Assembly: GCF_016918565.1 (NCBI RefSeq)
Contig: NZ_JAFFQD010000004.1
Location: 98,564-162,563, forward strand
Source: Desulfogranum marinum
GTDB lineage: Bacteria > Desulfobacterota > Desulfobulbia > Desulfobulbales > Desulfobulbaceae
DNA length: 64,000 nt
Reading direction: 5' to 3'
Both the position numbers and the translations under genes were made by a program. The notes beneath the pieces are model-generated. The model made no database searches and was not told the origin of the DNA. It worked only from the letters and a program-made list of their open reading frames with translations. This document shows, piece by piece, positions 35,039 through 45,285 of this stretch; positions within the stretch are counted from its first letter, which is position 1, and each line of letters opens with the position of its first letter.

Positions 35039-37308
35039 GTTGTTAATACTTTGTAAATTTCCGGAACTAATGAAGGCAACCGCACAACATCGTTAACAAA
35101 AATATAATTAGCTGGTCCGTACATATGTGCCATATATGTTTGAGCGTGTCTATCTATTGTTATGCAGAATGGGTGAACCCCTTGCGATTTTGCCTCCAAT
35201 AAAGCTTGTCTGGTGTCTTCAATGGCATATTTCCCTTTATAGTCATCATAATCTTCCGGTTTACCATCTGATAAAATGATGAGCAACTTCAGTTTTGCCT
35301 CGATATCTGCAAAAAGAGCATTCATATGGCGGATGGCAGGTGCCATGCGTGTGTATTCTCTGGGGCCGATACCTGTTATTTTTTGTTGGACGGTCGTATC
35401 ATATTGCTCTTCAATGGTTTTAATTGGAAATATTTCGCAGCGAAGGCGACGCATGCCGGAAAAGCCGTATATGCCGTATCGATCATCAAGCATTTCCATC
35501 GCTTCACTTAACAGAACCAATGCTTCTTTTATCGATTTTCCCACCCATCCTGCTGTGGAGTTTGACATATCTACCAGAAAAAGAACGGCAATGTCTCGTT
35601 GATCTCGCAGGAGCCGAATAAACAATCTATCTGAAGGCGGATAGCCTGCAAGGGCATCGGCAAGGGACTCGACCAGAGCATCAAAATCAATGTCATCTCC
35701 ATCACGTTGCCGGCGAATAAAATGTTCACTGGTCTGCATGACTTCAAACTGGTATCGTAATCGAGCAATCTGGCCACGATATTTTTTGAGTGTATCTGCA
35801 ATAAAAGTCGATTGTACAGGTTCAATCTGTTTTTCAACCACTACACACCAATTTTTCCTGAACCCCTTTCGACGGTAATCCCATTCATCATAGACCACAG
35901 GTGCTATAATACCTGCACCTTGTGCAGCAGGATAAAGATCTGGAGCACCCCTACTCTGACCTGCCTGACCAGCAGCACTGCTAACGTAATGTTCGGGCAG
36001 ATAGCCCAGGTCATCTATGATATCCTGTGCTAGGGATGCAAGTTCATCTGTCAGTTTAATCTCTTGGTTGTTTATTTGAATGTATACAGGTTCAGATAAA
36101 TGGGGCTGGTTTTCGTTATTTTTATTGCCAATGACGATTCTTGCCTGATCTGCAGAATGCGAAGGCGGTGATTGGGGTTCATCAGATGCGTTTTCCGACG
36201 AAAAGGTAACAGTGTCTGGTAATTGTAGCAACAACGTGGAAAAAGCATCAAGGAAATGTTTTTTATCCTGTTTCCTTTTCTCTAGGACTGCAGCAACGAC
36301 GGCATCCAGCCGTAATTCACCTTGAAAAAAAAGAGGCATTCCCAATAGTTGGTAAAGAGTTTCTTCCTTAAAAAGTGGGTAGATAGCTTTTGCCGCTTTT
36401 TTGCTGACAGTAAAGTCGGCAGTATTTTCTTTACAGGTACTCAGCCACTGCTTGACCAATGCTATTGTCTTGGAGGATACGTTGTGTTCAAGGCGAACAA
36501 AAAACATGTTTTGCAGGAGCTCAGTTACAGTGGAACACTCGGCTCGGGTGTTCAAATCAGGTAAAAAAGCAGGTAAAAGCGTTTTGACCTGTCGCATAAG
36601 GCCCGGCAATTCCTGATCCAAAAAATGGGTAATCCGAATAGTTTCACAAAAATGATAGAGTCTGCTTCCCAGAATGTTGTCCCTAAAAGACGCAAAAAAA
36701 GTATCTAAAGGGTGAGTGGCAAAAGCAAGGTCACTGGATTCTTTGATGGCAAGGGTTTTGAGTTTTATAGATGCCCACTGAAAGGAGACCATGAACTTGT
36801 ACAATAAAAAGCACTGTTCTCTATCTGCACACAGACGTAATTCTTGTGGAACAAAAATAGCAGAAGTGTTGGTATAAAGATTTTCCGCAGGAAGCAGCAA
36901 GATCTCTCTTCCAGCCAAACCGTTAATATAAGGTTGTAATCTGCCCTTTGCTTCTTCAAAGTTGAGTCCACGTTTTCCCTGCAGGTGAGAAATGAAATAA
37001 GGTATCCTGCTTATGCATGACTGTGCAGCCTGCAAGCCTCCTTTCTCGTAATGATCAAGCAACTCCTTGACCCATTCGGCTAAAAAACCGCTCTCCACAA
37101 GAGGGAGTATTTCCTCAAATCGTGTAAGGAAAGTAAAACAAAGCGCATTGGAGACAGGCCAAATGACGGGGACTTGAGCTAGTATAATATTTTGGATGCG
37201 CTCTTGCTGATTGGCAAGCGGCAACAGAGAGTCTTCAACTTCCCATTCATTTGGCAAACTTGGCTCTACTAGAGCAAAGAATTGTTTGATCAGTGTTGTT
37301 ATCTGCAT
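35035..37308 (-). CDS. VWA-domain protein of the NorD/CbbO type
   Basis: A 757-residue protein. The C-terminal VWA domain (about 575-757) has the metal-ion-dependent adhesion site DMSNST and the NorD-type SDGKPEDYDDYKGKYAIED segment. The long N-terminal region is helical and of unknown fold. Family members work with a CbbQ/NorQ-type AAA+ ATPase, here the adjacent upstream gene (gap of three bases), to remodel or load metal into a target enzyme such as NO reductase or Rubisco. Neither target is encoded in the window, so its client is unknown. Confidence 0.88.
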   Translation of the reverse strand: MQITTLIKQFFALVEPSLPNEWEVEDSLLPLANQQERIQNIILAQVPVIWPVSNALCFTFLTRFEEILPLVESGFLAEWVKELLDHYEKGGLQAAQSCISRIPYFISHLQGKRGLNFEEAKGRLQPYINGLAGREILLLPAENLYTNTSAIFVPQELRLCADREQCFLLYKFMVSFQWASIKLKTLAIKESSDLAFATHPLDTFFASFRDNILGSRLYHFCETIRITHFLDQELPGLMRQVKTLLPAFLPDLNTRAECSTVTELLQNMFFVRLEHNVSSKTIALVKQWLSTCKENTADFTVSKKAAKAIYPLFKEETLYQLLGMPLFFQGELRLDAVVAAVLEKRKQDKKHFLDAFSTLLLQLPDTVTFSSENASDEPQSPPSHSADQARIVIGNKNNENQPHLSEPVYIQINNQEIKLTDELASLAQDIIDDLGYLPEHYVSSAAGQAGQSRGAPDLYPAAQGAGIIAPVVYDEWDYRRKGFRKNWCVVVEKQIEPVQSTFIADTLKKYRGQIARLRYQFEVMQTSEHFIRRQRDGDDIDFDALVESLADALAGYPPSDRLFIRLLRDQRDIAVLFLVDMSNSTAGWVGKSIKEALVLLSEAMEMLDDRYGIYGFSGMRRLRCEIFPIKTIEEQYDTTVQQKITGIGPREYTRMAPAIRHMNALFADIEAKLKLLIILSDGKPEDYDDYKGKYAIEDTRQALLEAKSQGVHPFCITIDRHAQTYMAHMYGPANYIFVNDVVRLPSLVPEIYKVLTT

Positions 37309-37311
37309 TGA

Positions 37312-38124
37312 TCACCAAAGAGAACTCACCATCTCATCCAGGGCGCTCATCAGTTCGTGGTCATCTGTCAACGGTTCGACAATCGCGACCCGACAGGCCA
37401 AATGGATTGGTATACCTTGAGCCACAAGCTGACCAGCCTGAATCAACAATCGGGTACTTGCACCTTCGACAAGTCCTGAGTCTTTCAGCCCGCGTGTCAT
37501 ATGGGCAAGTTTCACTAAAGAACCGGCCAGTTCAATGTCAACGTTTCCTTCTTTTTGAACAATTTTAACTTCTTGTTCAATTGATGGGTAATCAAAAGAA
37601 AGAGCGATAAATCGCTGCCTTGTTGATGTCTTTAGGTCTTTTAAGACACTCTGGTATCCAGGGTTATAAGAAACTGCAAGCATGAATTCAGGCGGCGCCA
37701 TAATCAGCTCACCCTTTTTTTCAACAGGCAGTTCTCTTCTATCATCAGCAAGAGGGTGGATAACGACGGTTGTATCTTTTCGCGCTTCTACTATTTCATC
37801 CAGGTAGCAAATCGCCCCTTTCCTCACTGCAAGGGTGAGCGGGCCATCATTCCAAACAGCTTCTCCACCGCGGATAAGGTACCTGCCTACCAAGTCACTG
37901 GTTGATAAGTCATCGTGACAGGACACCGTTATCAGAGGACGTTGTAATTTCCAGGCAAGGTATTGCATAAAGCGGGTTTTTCCGCATCCTGTTGGTCCTT
38001 TGAGAAGTAGAGGCGCGCCAATGGTATAGGCAGCCATGGCTACATTTACCTCCTCGGCTGTTTGCAGGTAATACGGCTCATCGACAATGATATGTTCTTC
38101 TATTTTTGTGTTTTTATCAGCCAT
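37312..38124 (-). CDS. MoxR-class AAA+ ATPase of the CbbQ/NirQ/NorQ family
   Basis: A 270-residue AAA+ ATPase. Walker A is GPTGCGKT (43-50) and the Walker B-like segment is ICYLDEIVEAR. The family-specific SCHDDLSTSDLVGRYLI precedes it, and AVSYNPGYQ and STRQRF carry the sensor and arginine-finger positions. The ATG at 38124 has AAGGAGAA 8 bases upstream; a TTG one codon earlier is less likely. It is the first gene of an operon with the VWA partner and the Sel1 protein. Confidence 0.92.
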   Translation of the reverse strand: MADKNTKIEEHIIVDEPYYLQTAEEVNVAMAAYTIGAPLLLKGPTGCGKTRFMQYLAWKLQRPLITVSCHDDLSTSDLVGRYLIRGGEAVWNDGPLTLAVRKGAICYLDEIVEARKDTTVVIHPLADDRRELPVEKKGELIMAPPEFMLAVSYNPGYQSVLKDLKTSTRQRFIALSFDYPSIEQEVKIVQKEGNVDIELAGSLVKLAHMTRGLKDSGLVEGASTRLLIQAGQLVAQGIPIHLACRVAIVEPLTDDHELMSALDEMVSSLW

Positions 38125-38300
38125 CAATGTTCTCCTTTTTGTTTGAATGATTGTAATGTAATGATTTGGATAAGAATGACAACCTATAGTTATAAATGGT
38201 TTTTATTTGCCTGTTGCAGAAAAGGACATGCGTGATTAAGCTGGAAAACAAATCCAAATGAACCACAAATGCTCCAGCTCACCATTACTCATTTTTTTCA

Positions 38301-39149
38301 ATGTGCATCGATTTACACACTCACTCTATTTACTCGGACGGCAGTTCCACCCCTTTAGAGCTTGTCGAACTAGCCATCAAACAGGGGATTACAGCATTAG
38401 CGCTGACCGATCATGACACTATGGATGGTGTTGAGGAAATGATGCAGTTAGGGGAGGAGTACGACCTAACAATTCTAAGCGGCGTAGAAATCAGTGCCAT
38501 GTACAATAAACAGAGTATCCATCTTCTTGGATATGGTATAGAGCCGACCAACAGTACATTTACGCAGTGGCTTGCTCTGCTGCAAGGTGGGCGAACGGAA
38601 CGTAATCATAAAATTCTTGCCTCATTGCAGGAACTAGGATTTGAAATAACCGATAGAGATCTACAGCAAATGTCTGGCACTGGACTCGCAGGCAGGCCTC
38701 ATATTGCTAATATACTGATAAAAAAAGGTATTGTCCGTTCCTTTGACGAAGCTTTTCGATCGTATTTAGGGAGAGGTAAAAAAGCCTGGCATTGTCGATT
38801 CTGCTACTCTGCGATTGAAACAATTAGTGCCATCCATCGTGCCGGCGGCATCGCAGTTCTTGCCCACCCAGGCCAGATAGATTCCAGTATGAAACGTCAG
38901 CCCGCCCTTATTCGGGAACTAGCCTTGTATGGATTGGACGGTATTGAAATTTATTATCCGTCCCATTCAAAAAAGATGAAAAAAAAGCTTTTTGCACTCG
39001 CTGCCGAAAATAATCTCCTTGTCACCGGGGGCAGTGATTACCACGGAGCAACTCGTCCTGCTAACATGCCGGCTTGCAGTGGGGGGACGTTTTGTCCACC
39101 AGTGGAATTGCTTGCACCCATTGTAGAAAAAATTAACCAATACAAATAG
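38301..39149 (+). CDS. PHP-domain metal-dependent phosphoesterase (TrpH/YciV-like)
   Basis: A 282-residue PHP protein with the metal-binding motif DLHTHSIYSDGS at the N-terminus, TDHDTMDG, SGVEIS and the later HPGQ and GGSDYHG histidine motifs. E. coli YciV (RNase AM) acts as a 5'-3' exonuclease and nucleotide phosphatase; the sequence fits that family, but the substrate is not shown here. It lies 28 bases upstream of the NtrC-type regulator and the two are probably cotranscribed. Confidence 0.9.
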   Translation: MCIDLHTHSIYSDGSSTPLELVELAIKQGITALALTDHDTMDGVEEMMQLGEEYDLTILSGVEISAMYNKQSIHLLGYGIEPTNSTFTQWLALLQGGRTERNHKILASLQELGFEITDRDLQQMSGTGLAGRPHIANILIKKGIVRSFDEAFRSYLGRGKKAWHCRFCYSAIETISAIHRAGGIAVLAHPGQIDSSMKRQPALIRELALYGLDGIEIYYPSHSKKMKKKLFALAAENNLLVTGGSDYHGATRPANMPACSGGTFCPPVELLAPIVEKINQYK

Positions 39150-39177
39150 CTATAATCCATTTTTCAATGATAATGCC

Positions 39178-40566
39178 ATGTATACGATCCTTGTAGTCGA
39201 TGACGAACCGAATTATCAAATAGTCCTGTCCGAATTACTTCGTGATGAGGGATATGAAGTTTTTACCGCAGACAGTGGTTTAACAGGTTTGCCTATCGTA
39301 CATGAAGCCGATCTTGATCTCGTTATTTCTGATATGAAAATGCCGGGAATGGATGGTATTGAGTTCCTTGCTAAAATCAAAGAATATAACCGCGAACTCC
39401 CTGTTATCCTTCTTACAGCCTTTGCGGAGGTTGAAATGGCTGTTGAAGCCATGCGACTGGGTGCTTTTACCTACCTAGCCAAACCTTTTTCCAATGAGCA
39501 GTTGCTTGCCGGCGTCGGCAAAGCCATTGAACACTATAACCTTATTCGTGAAATTCGAAGGTTGCGCGACGAAGCTACCCCACGTTCCGGTTTTGGCGGA
39601 ATGATAGGGAAAAATCCTTCCATGCGTGCCGTGTATCAGCTCATTGAAAAAGTTGCTCCCGCTCCATCTTCCGTGCTTATTACCGGTGAGTCCGGCACTG
39701 GAAAAGAACTCGTTGCACGTGCCATACACAACTTGTCGCCACGTAAAAATGCTCCTTTTATTTCGGTCAACTGTGCCGCCTTATCAGAGCATCTTTTGGA
39801 AAGTGAACTTTTCGGCCATGAAAAAGGCGCTTTTACCGATGCAGTCAGCATGCGTAAAGGGCGTTTTGAACTGGCCGACAAAGGGACACTTTTTTTGGAT
39901 GAAATAGGTGAAATGCCACCCCAGTTACAGGCGAAATTACTGCGTGTTTTGCAGGAAAAGACCTTTGAGCGGGTGGGCGGTAGTTCAACCCAGAATGTGG
40001 ACGTCCGGATCCTAGCGGCAACCAACAAAGACCTTAAAGATGAGATTGAAAAAGGGAGCTTTCGCGAGGACCTTTATTACCGATTGAATGTCATTCACAT
40101 TCACCTCGTGCCGCTTCGTGAAAGAGTCGATGACATACCGGCCCTTGTCACTCATTTTATAGAAAAAAATAGTAAAACACTAGGGAAAGAATTAGATATT
40201 TCCCCTGATGCTCTTCGTTTGTTGGTTACACTTCCCTGGGAAGGAAATGTACGAGAATTGGAGAATACCATTGAGCGGGCTGCGATTTTGTGCAGTGGTG
40301 ATAAAATTGAACCGGAAGATGTGCAGCCGGACTCTTCTCAGCTCCATGATGCGCAGGAATGGAGTACGGGCTTGGAGCTCAGCCAGTTTATCCCTGAGAA
40401 CCTCAGCCTTGCAGAGATACTTAATGGGATTGAGGAGAAGTTGGTTCGCCAGGCCCTTGAAGATGCTGCCAATGTGCAGGCAAGAGCTGCAGAACAATTG
40501 GGCATTACCAAAAGCCTGCTTCAATATAAAATGAAAAAGTATAAAATTAAACGAAAGAAAAAATAA
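39178..40566 (+). CDS. Sigma-54-dependent response regulator (NtrC family)
   Basis: A 462-residue activator of sigma-54 RNA polymerase. The receiver domain carries Asp52 in ISDMKMPGMDG. The AAA+ domain has Walker A GESGTGKE (170-177), the sigma-54-contacting GAFTDA loop (217-222) and GTLFLDEIGEMP. A Fis-type helix-turn-helix closes the protein (AAEQLGITKSLLQYKMKKY). No sensor kinase gene is adjacent, so the input signal is unknown. Confidence 0.95.
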   Translation: MYTILVVDDEPNYQIVLSELLRDEGYEVFTADSGLTGLPIVHEADLDLVISDMKMPGMDGIEFLAKIKEYNRELPVILLTAFAEVEMAVEAMRLGAFTYLAKPFSNEQLLAGVGKAIEHYNLIREIRRLRDEATPRSGFGGMIGKNPSMRAVYQLIEKVAPAPSSVLITGESGTGKELVARAIHNLSPRKNAPFISVNCAALSEHLLESELFGHEKGAFTDAVSMRKGRFELADKGTLFLDEIGEMPPQLQAKLLRVLQEKTFERVGGSSTQNVDVRILAATNKDLKDEIEKGSFREDLYYRLNVIHIHLVPLRERVDDIPALVTHFIEKNSKTLGKELDISPDALRLLVTLPWEGNVRELENTIERAAILCSGDKIEPEDVQPDSSQLHDAQEWSTGLELSQFIPENLSLAEILNGIEEKLVRQALEDAANVQARAAEQLGITKSLLQYKMKKYKIKRKKK

Positions 40567-40597
40567 CGCAGCCCAGCAACTATACTGTGCTGAAAAT

Positions 40598-40722
40598 GTA
40601 ATTATTTAGCAGTGCTCTGAATGTTCACAAGCTGACCGATTTAGCAGATAAGTCTCGACTTCGACACATCGAAATGCTGGGCGGACAGATAGTGGGAACA
40701 GGGCTCCTGCTGAACAGTTACA
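40598..40722 (+). repeat. Dispersed inverted-terminal-repeat element (family 1), copy B
   Basis: It lies between the convergent response-regulator and nadK genes. Same orientation as copy A, sharing GACCGATTTAGCAGATAA and GCGGACAG. The ends TTTAGCAGTGCTC and CCTGCTGAACAGTTAC form degenerate terminal inverted repeats. It ends 5 bases before the nadK stop. Confidence 0.8.
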
Positions 40723-40727
40723 AAGAT

Positions 40728-41591
40728 TTAACAGTGTCGGCAAACTAATTCGGGTAAAGGTAAATCAATGCTTGAGCCGCCCCAGTTCAGTTTATTTCTC
40801 AAGATGGTAAAATAACTTTTTAAAGGGGAGCTGATAAGTAAAAGCGGCTTGGATGCTTTTTGCACCAGGAGGTAATCATCATCGGTTATTTTCCACTGTA
40901 GAGACCCATCAATGATAACCTTGACATCTCCGGCGGGAGCAAGCAACTGGCTCGTTATTTTCGTTTGCGGGGCAAGCAGTACTGGTCTGGATTCCAGCAT
41001 AAAAGGACATATTGGGGTGACCAGAATAGTATCCAGTTCGGCATGGGCTATAGGGCCACCTGCCGACAGATTGTAAGCGGTTGAGCCTGTTGGAGTAGAA
41101 AGAATAAGCCCATCTGCCCTGTAGGTGGCTATATATTCTTTATCAGCCCAACAGCGTAGCCGTACCATATGTTCTGTGCTGTCCTTAACGATAACCACTT
41201 CATTGAGGGCGTACACAGGAGCGCTTTTGGCACCGTCTTTACCATGGATGACCGCCGCTGCGAGCATAATTCTTTCTTCTACCCTATAATCGCCTGCAAG
41301 TACTGTCTCCAACGAATAGTACATTTCGTCGGCTGAAACTTCAGTAAGAAAGCCAAGATTGCCTAGATTAACGCCTAGTATGGGGATGTCTGAATTGCTG
41401 GCCTGTTTTGCCACATGAAGAAGCGTACCGTCTCCACCAAGCACAACCAGCATGTCCAGGCCGGGGGTGAGTGGTTGGTTTAAGCTGGCGTCAATCCCTC
41501 GATCTTTAAACCAGGTAACCAGTTGCTTCCCGATTTTTTCAACATCCGGACTGTCCAGCCGTGTGACAATCCCAACAGCTTTCATCCTCAC
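40728..41591 (-). CDS. nadK: NAD kinase
   Basis: Phosphorylates NAD to NADP. The 287-residue protein has the nucleotide-binding VVLGGDGTLLH motif, NLGNLGFLTE, ALNEVVI and the TGSTAYNLSAGGPI segment. The start is either GTG at 41591, overlapping the proC stop, or ATG at 41585; either couples it to proC. Confidence 0.95.
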   Translation of the reverse strand: MRMKAVGIVTRLDSPDVEKIGKQLVTWFKDRGIDASLNQPLTPGLDMLVVLGGDGTLLHVAKQASNSDIPILGVNLGNLGFLTEVSADEMYYSLETVLAGDYRVEERIMLAAAVIHGKDGAKSAPVYALNEVVIVKDSTEHMVRLRCWADKEYIATYRADGLILSTPTGSTAYNLSAGGPIAHAELDTILVTPICPFMLESRPVLLAPQTKITSQLLAPAGDVKVIIDGSLQWKITDDDYLLVQKASKPLLLISSPLKSYFTILRNKLNWGGSSIDLPLPELVCRHC

Positions 41592-42403
41592 GCGCCCAAC
41601 TCCTTTGATCGGTTGGCGGCAGCCAAAACCGCATCCATCAGCGCAGAGCGTATTCCACGTTGTTCCAACAGTTGAATACCTTTAATTGTTGTGCCGCCTG
41701 GAGATGTGACCTGGGCTTTCAGAGCGGCTGCGTTTTTATCGCTTTCCATGGCAAGTTTGGCAGTACCATATATAGTCTGCAAGACTAGCTGTTCTGCTGT
41801 GTTTCGTGGCAGGCCGGCCAGTACCCCGCCATCAACAAGACCGTCAATAATGGTGAAAAGATAGCCAGGCCCGCTGCCGCTGAGACCTGTTACGGCATCA
41901 AGTTGAGTTTCCTGGACTTCTATACAAAGACCAATGGCAGAAAAAATAGAAAGCGAGAGTGTGCGATCTGCTTCGGTTGCGTTTGTATTCAAACTTATGG
42001 CGGAAGCACCGGCCAAAACAAGAGCAGGAGTGTTAGGCATTACCCGGACAATACGGGAGTTGTCAGGTAATATAGATTCGAGTTCTCCAATGGTGACTCC
42101 TGCAAGAATCGAAATAAGCAGGTGATTAGAAGTCAAAAACATTACATATTGGTCGAGTACCTGGTGGCAGACCTGGGGCTTTACTGCAAGAATGAGGACC
42201 GTGCATTGCGCGCACAACTCCTCTGCTGTATCGCATGTTGGTATGCCATAAACATCATGCAAATATTTTTTTCTATCAGGGTCTGGATCTATGACTACCA
42301 GCTGTTCTTTTTGGGTCACATTGGCAGCAAGCAGGCCACGGATTAACGCCTCTGCCATCTGGCCACCGCCTATAAACCCTATACATTCGTTTGGTTGCAA
42401 CAT
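41588..42403 (-). CDS. proC: Pyrroline-5-carboxylate reductase
   Basis: Last step of proline biosynthesis, NAD(P)H-dependent. The 271-residue protein has the Rossmann start IGFIGGGQMAEALIRGL, LAVKPQ and VMPNTPALVLAGAS, and the family C-terminal segment GLSGSGPGYLF through VTSPGGTT. It is the first gene of a proC-nadK pair with a 4-base overlap. Confidence 0.96.
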   Translation of the reverse strand: MLQPNECIGFIGGGQMAEALIRGLLAANVTQKEQLVVIDPDPDRKKYLHDVYGIPTCDTAEELCAQCTVLILAVKPQVCHQVLDQYVMFLTSNHLLISILAGVTIGELESILPDNSRIVRVMPNTPALVLAGASAISLNTNATEADRTLSLSIFSAIGLCIEVQETQLDAVTGLSGSGPGYLFTIIDGLVDGGVLAGLPRNTAEQLVLQTIYGTAKLAMESDKNAAALKAQVTSPGGTTIKGIQLLEQRGIRSALMDAVLAAANRSKELGA

Positions 42404-42550
42404 ATCAGTCTTTCAAAAGGTGTTATTGTGAACTGTTCAGCCGTATTACAGGTGTGCGCAAACCATCAGGAAACAATACTAATATTATTTTTTTCTATCT
42501 GACTGCGTGCAGCTGGGGGTGGTGCTGGACCGTTACGTTAGTGTTGTAAA

Positions 42551-42578
42551 AAAAAACCGCCGGTAAAACCGGCGGTTT
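42551..42578 (-). terminator. Rho-independent terminator after lpxC
   Basis: AAACCGCCGGT (42554-42564) pairs with ACCGGCGGTTT (42568-42578) around a three-base loop. Read on the minus strand it is followed by a T-run, 85 bases past the lpxC stop. Confidence 0.88.
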
Positions 42579-42661
42579 AGTAGGATAATATAGCGAAGTC
42601 TTTAATTTATTACCACATCATTTGTGGACTTACATACCGAGCAATCAAGTATTTAATACTC

Positions 42662-43660
42662 TCAGGCTGCGCAAACAGATTGTTGAACTCTGGACTCTGT
42701 GCCTGGAATGAAAAAGGGCGTTAGGCAATCACCTGCTGTTTTTGTGGTATTTACAACCTGACGCAGCAGGGCGTCACCTTTTTTCTGAAATTTTACATAT
42801 TCCCAGGAGTCAGGGTTCTCGGCAATGGTTTTCATTAGTCCAAGGTGCAGGCCGTGACCGGAACGATCAGCTGTAACGTGTCCAAGAACAGGCGTTCCAA
42901 GCAGTGCAAGGTCGCCGATGAGATCAAGAACTTTGTGACGAATAAATTCGTCGTCAAACCTAAGCCCATCTTCATTGAGTATGGAACGACGGTCCCAATG
43001 AATAGCAATAGTATTTGCGAGATTGCCACCAAGAGCAAGGCCATTTTGCCATAGATATTCAACCTGCTCTACGAAACCGAAAGTTCGAGCTGAGGCAATT
43101 TCTTTGCAGAATCGTTCCTGGTTTACGTCGAGACTGTAGGTCTGCTCATTAATGAGTTCATTATCAAAGTGAATGCGACCAGTAATCTTGAAACCATCGT
43201 AAGGAACTATTTGAATGGATTTTTCTCCATCAGAGTATCGCAGAGGTTTTGTAATACGCAGAATCTTACGCAATGCCCTTTGTTTTGCTTTCCCACCTCG
43301 CTTAAGCAAATGGATAAAAGGCTTGGCGCTACCATCCATAATGGGCACTTCATGTGAATCAATATCGACTTCGGCATTATCAATACCAGAACCGCGAAGC
43401 GCTGCCATCAAATGCTCTGTTGTAGAGATGCGGTTTGCTCCCTGGCCAATAGTTGTTGCCAAGTTCGTGTCAACAACATTTTCAGCCCGCGCTGCTATTT
43501 CAGGTGTACCAAGAAGGTCTGATCGCAAAAAACGAATACCGCTGTTGGCTGCGGCTGGTCGTATTGTCAAATTGACGGTTCGACCGGTATGCAACCCTAC
43601 CCCGCAACAACTTACGGATCGTTTTAAAGTGTATTGATGAGGCTCAATAAGTGATGCCAT
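42662..43660 (-). CDS. lpxC: UDP-3-O-acyl-N-acetylglucosamine deacetylase
   Basis: Zinc enzyme for the committed step of lipid A synthesis, in the cytoplasm. The 332-residue protein has metal and catalytic residues in STTEHLMAAL (His83) and HKVLDLIGDLALLG, and a closing HGLHLGLM-type segment. The N-terminal VGLHTGRTVNL is typical. It has its own upstream region of about 270 bp after lpxK and a clear terminator, so it is probably a single-gene unit. Confidence 0.97.
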   Translation of the reverse strand: MASLIEPHQYTLKRSVSCCGVGLHTGRTVNLTIRPAAANSGIRFLRSDLLGTPEIAARAENVVDTNLATTIGQGANRISTTEHLMAALRGSGIDNAEVDIDSHEVPIMDGSAKPFIHLLKRGGKAKQRALRKILRITKPLRYSDGEKSIQIVPYDGFKITGRIHFDNELINEQTYSLDVNQERFCKEIASARTFGFVEQVEYLWQNGLALGGNLANTIAIHWDRRSILNEDGLRFDDEFIRHKVLDLIGDLALLGTPVLGHVTADRSGHGLHLGLMKTIAENPDSWEYVKFQKKGDALLRQVVNTTKTAGDCLTPFFIPGTESRVQQSVCAA

Positions 43661-43928
43661 ATTTAGTCCTATATATATTAAAAAAGTAAATTGCCTGTAT
43701 GTATGGTTTCAACTTATGCAACAAGTGAGCCAAAAACAGACATCATTTCTTTTAAAATAGATAGCACTTTAAAAAGGTCTAAATATCAAATAATTAGGCG
43801 GGTAATTTTAATTGTTTGCCAGAATGCGGCCACATGGACACCTGTGTCAAATAAAACACACATCAGTAAATAATCTACAAATGTTGAAATTTCGACACAT
43901 CTAATGGAGATGAAACGAAAACAATATG

Positions 43929-44981
43929 TTACCGCTGTATCTCCTTCAAAATATATTGGTCGAAAGTTGGATCAAATTTTGTCTCCATTCTCAGAGCATA
44001 CAGTGGCAAAGGCAATGTTTTCTCTTTAAATTTTACAAGGTCCTTTTCCGTTGTCAACAGTGCTTCGGCGCCAACTTTATCAGCTTTATGAAGAAGGGTT
44101 GCCACGCGTTGATCCGTATACTTTACATGGTCGGGAAGGCTACTGAAGCCGACGATATTTAGCTGTTGTTTTTTTAAGGTTTGTTGAAAGGCTTGTGGAT
44201 GCGCAATTCCAGAAAAACCATAAGTCGGCACCTGATTCAAATCTGTAAGTTCAGATGGACTAAGAGTGTCGTTACTGTCCAGTTGAACTAAGCGTTTCTT
44301 TTCATACCTTGCAAATTCTGTTTTTATTTCAGGGAATTTCGCGTGAAGAAGAGAAGCAAATTGATCAGCGCGATCATGGTTTTCCTGATGTACATCCGTC
44401 ATGACAAATGTGGTAGCTCTCTTAAGCGCCGTAACAGGTTCGCGAAGATCGCCCCCTGGAAAAACGCGTGAATTTCCAGCTAATACATCTGTTTTAAAAA
44501 GGACCAGGTTAATGTCTCTGGCGAGTTGCATATGTTGAAAACCATCATCAAGCAAGAGGACGTTAGCCCCCATAACTATAGCCTGTTCTGCTGGTAATTT
44601 TCTCACAACACCGGTTAGAATGGGAATTCCAGGAAGGGTATCAGCTAGAAAACAAGACTCGTCACCTGCTTCCTTTGCATCAAGGAGAAGTTCAAACCCG
44701 TTTGAAACTATATTAACCGGTTTACGTGATGTTCCTCCATATCCCCTTGAAATAACTGCAGGTTTATATCCATTTTGCTGCAACAATCTGGCGAGATATT
44801 GCACGACGGGTGTTTTGCCGGTTCCACCTAATGTCAAATTACCAACACTGATGACTGGTACGGAGACGCGATGGGTTTTGAAATAGTTTTTTTTGTACAA
44901 TAACGCCCTGAAATGCATGGCCAAGCTGTACAAAGGTGAAAACGGCCGCCCTAAAGAGAAATAAAATTGTTTTGAATTCAT
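43929..44981 (-). CDS. lpxK: Tetraacyldisaccharide 4'-kinase
   Basis: Adds the 4'-phosphate to the lipid A disaccharide at the inner face of the inner membrane. The 350-residue protein has the P-loop VGNLTLGGTGKTPVV, the RGYGG segment, DEsCFLA and the DDGFQHMQLARD motif characteristic of LpxK. It is divergent from livK. lpxC is downstream with an intervening 268-bp gap. Confidence 0.95.
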   Translation of the reverse strand: MNSKQFYFSLGRPFSPLYSLAMHFRALLYKKNYFKTHRVSVPVISVGNLTLGGTGKTPVVQYLARLLQQNGYKPAVISRGYGGTSRKPVNIVSNGFELLLDAKEAGDESCFLADTLPGIPILTGVVRKLPAEQAIVMGANVLLLDDGFQHMQLARDINLVLFKTDVLAGNSRVFPGGDLREPVTALKRATTFVMTDVHQENHDRADQFASLLHAKFPEIKTEFARYEKKRLVQLDSNDTLSPSELTDLNQVPTYGFSGIAHPQAFQQTLKKQQLNIVGFSSLPDHVKYTDQRVATLLHKADKVGAEALLTTEKDLVKFKEKTLPLPLYALRMETKFDPTFDQYILKEIQR

Positions 44982-45285
44982 AGCAAAAAATAATCAAAAA
45001 AAAAACGAATTGAAAAGGTGATAAAGGGCCACAATAAAACCTTATTATACAACTCGCTACAAGCTTTTTGCGCTTATCCTGCCCTGTATAAAAGGTTAAG
45101 TTTAATTAAAAAATAAATACACAAACCTTCAAGCCCTACAATGTGTGAATAGCATTATTGTTCTTGCCGGCAATTTCATTTACTCGTTCAAGTCATTTTT
45201 AGTGTAATTTTCTTTTTGAATGGGGTATGAGTGAGCGTTATTGTTTCTAGAATTTTTTAAAAAATACATTAAGGAGGGACATCAC
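44982..45285. other. Gap between lpxK and livK
   Basis: AT-rich divergent promoter region of about 300 bp. No riboswitch, operator or promoter could be assigned with confidence; the livK ribosome-binding site AAGGAGGG is at 45271-45278. Confidence 0.5.
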
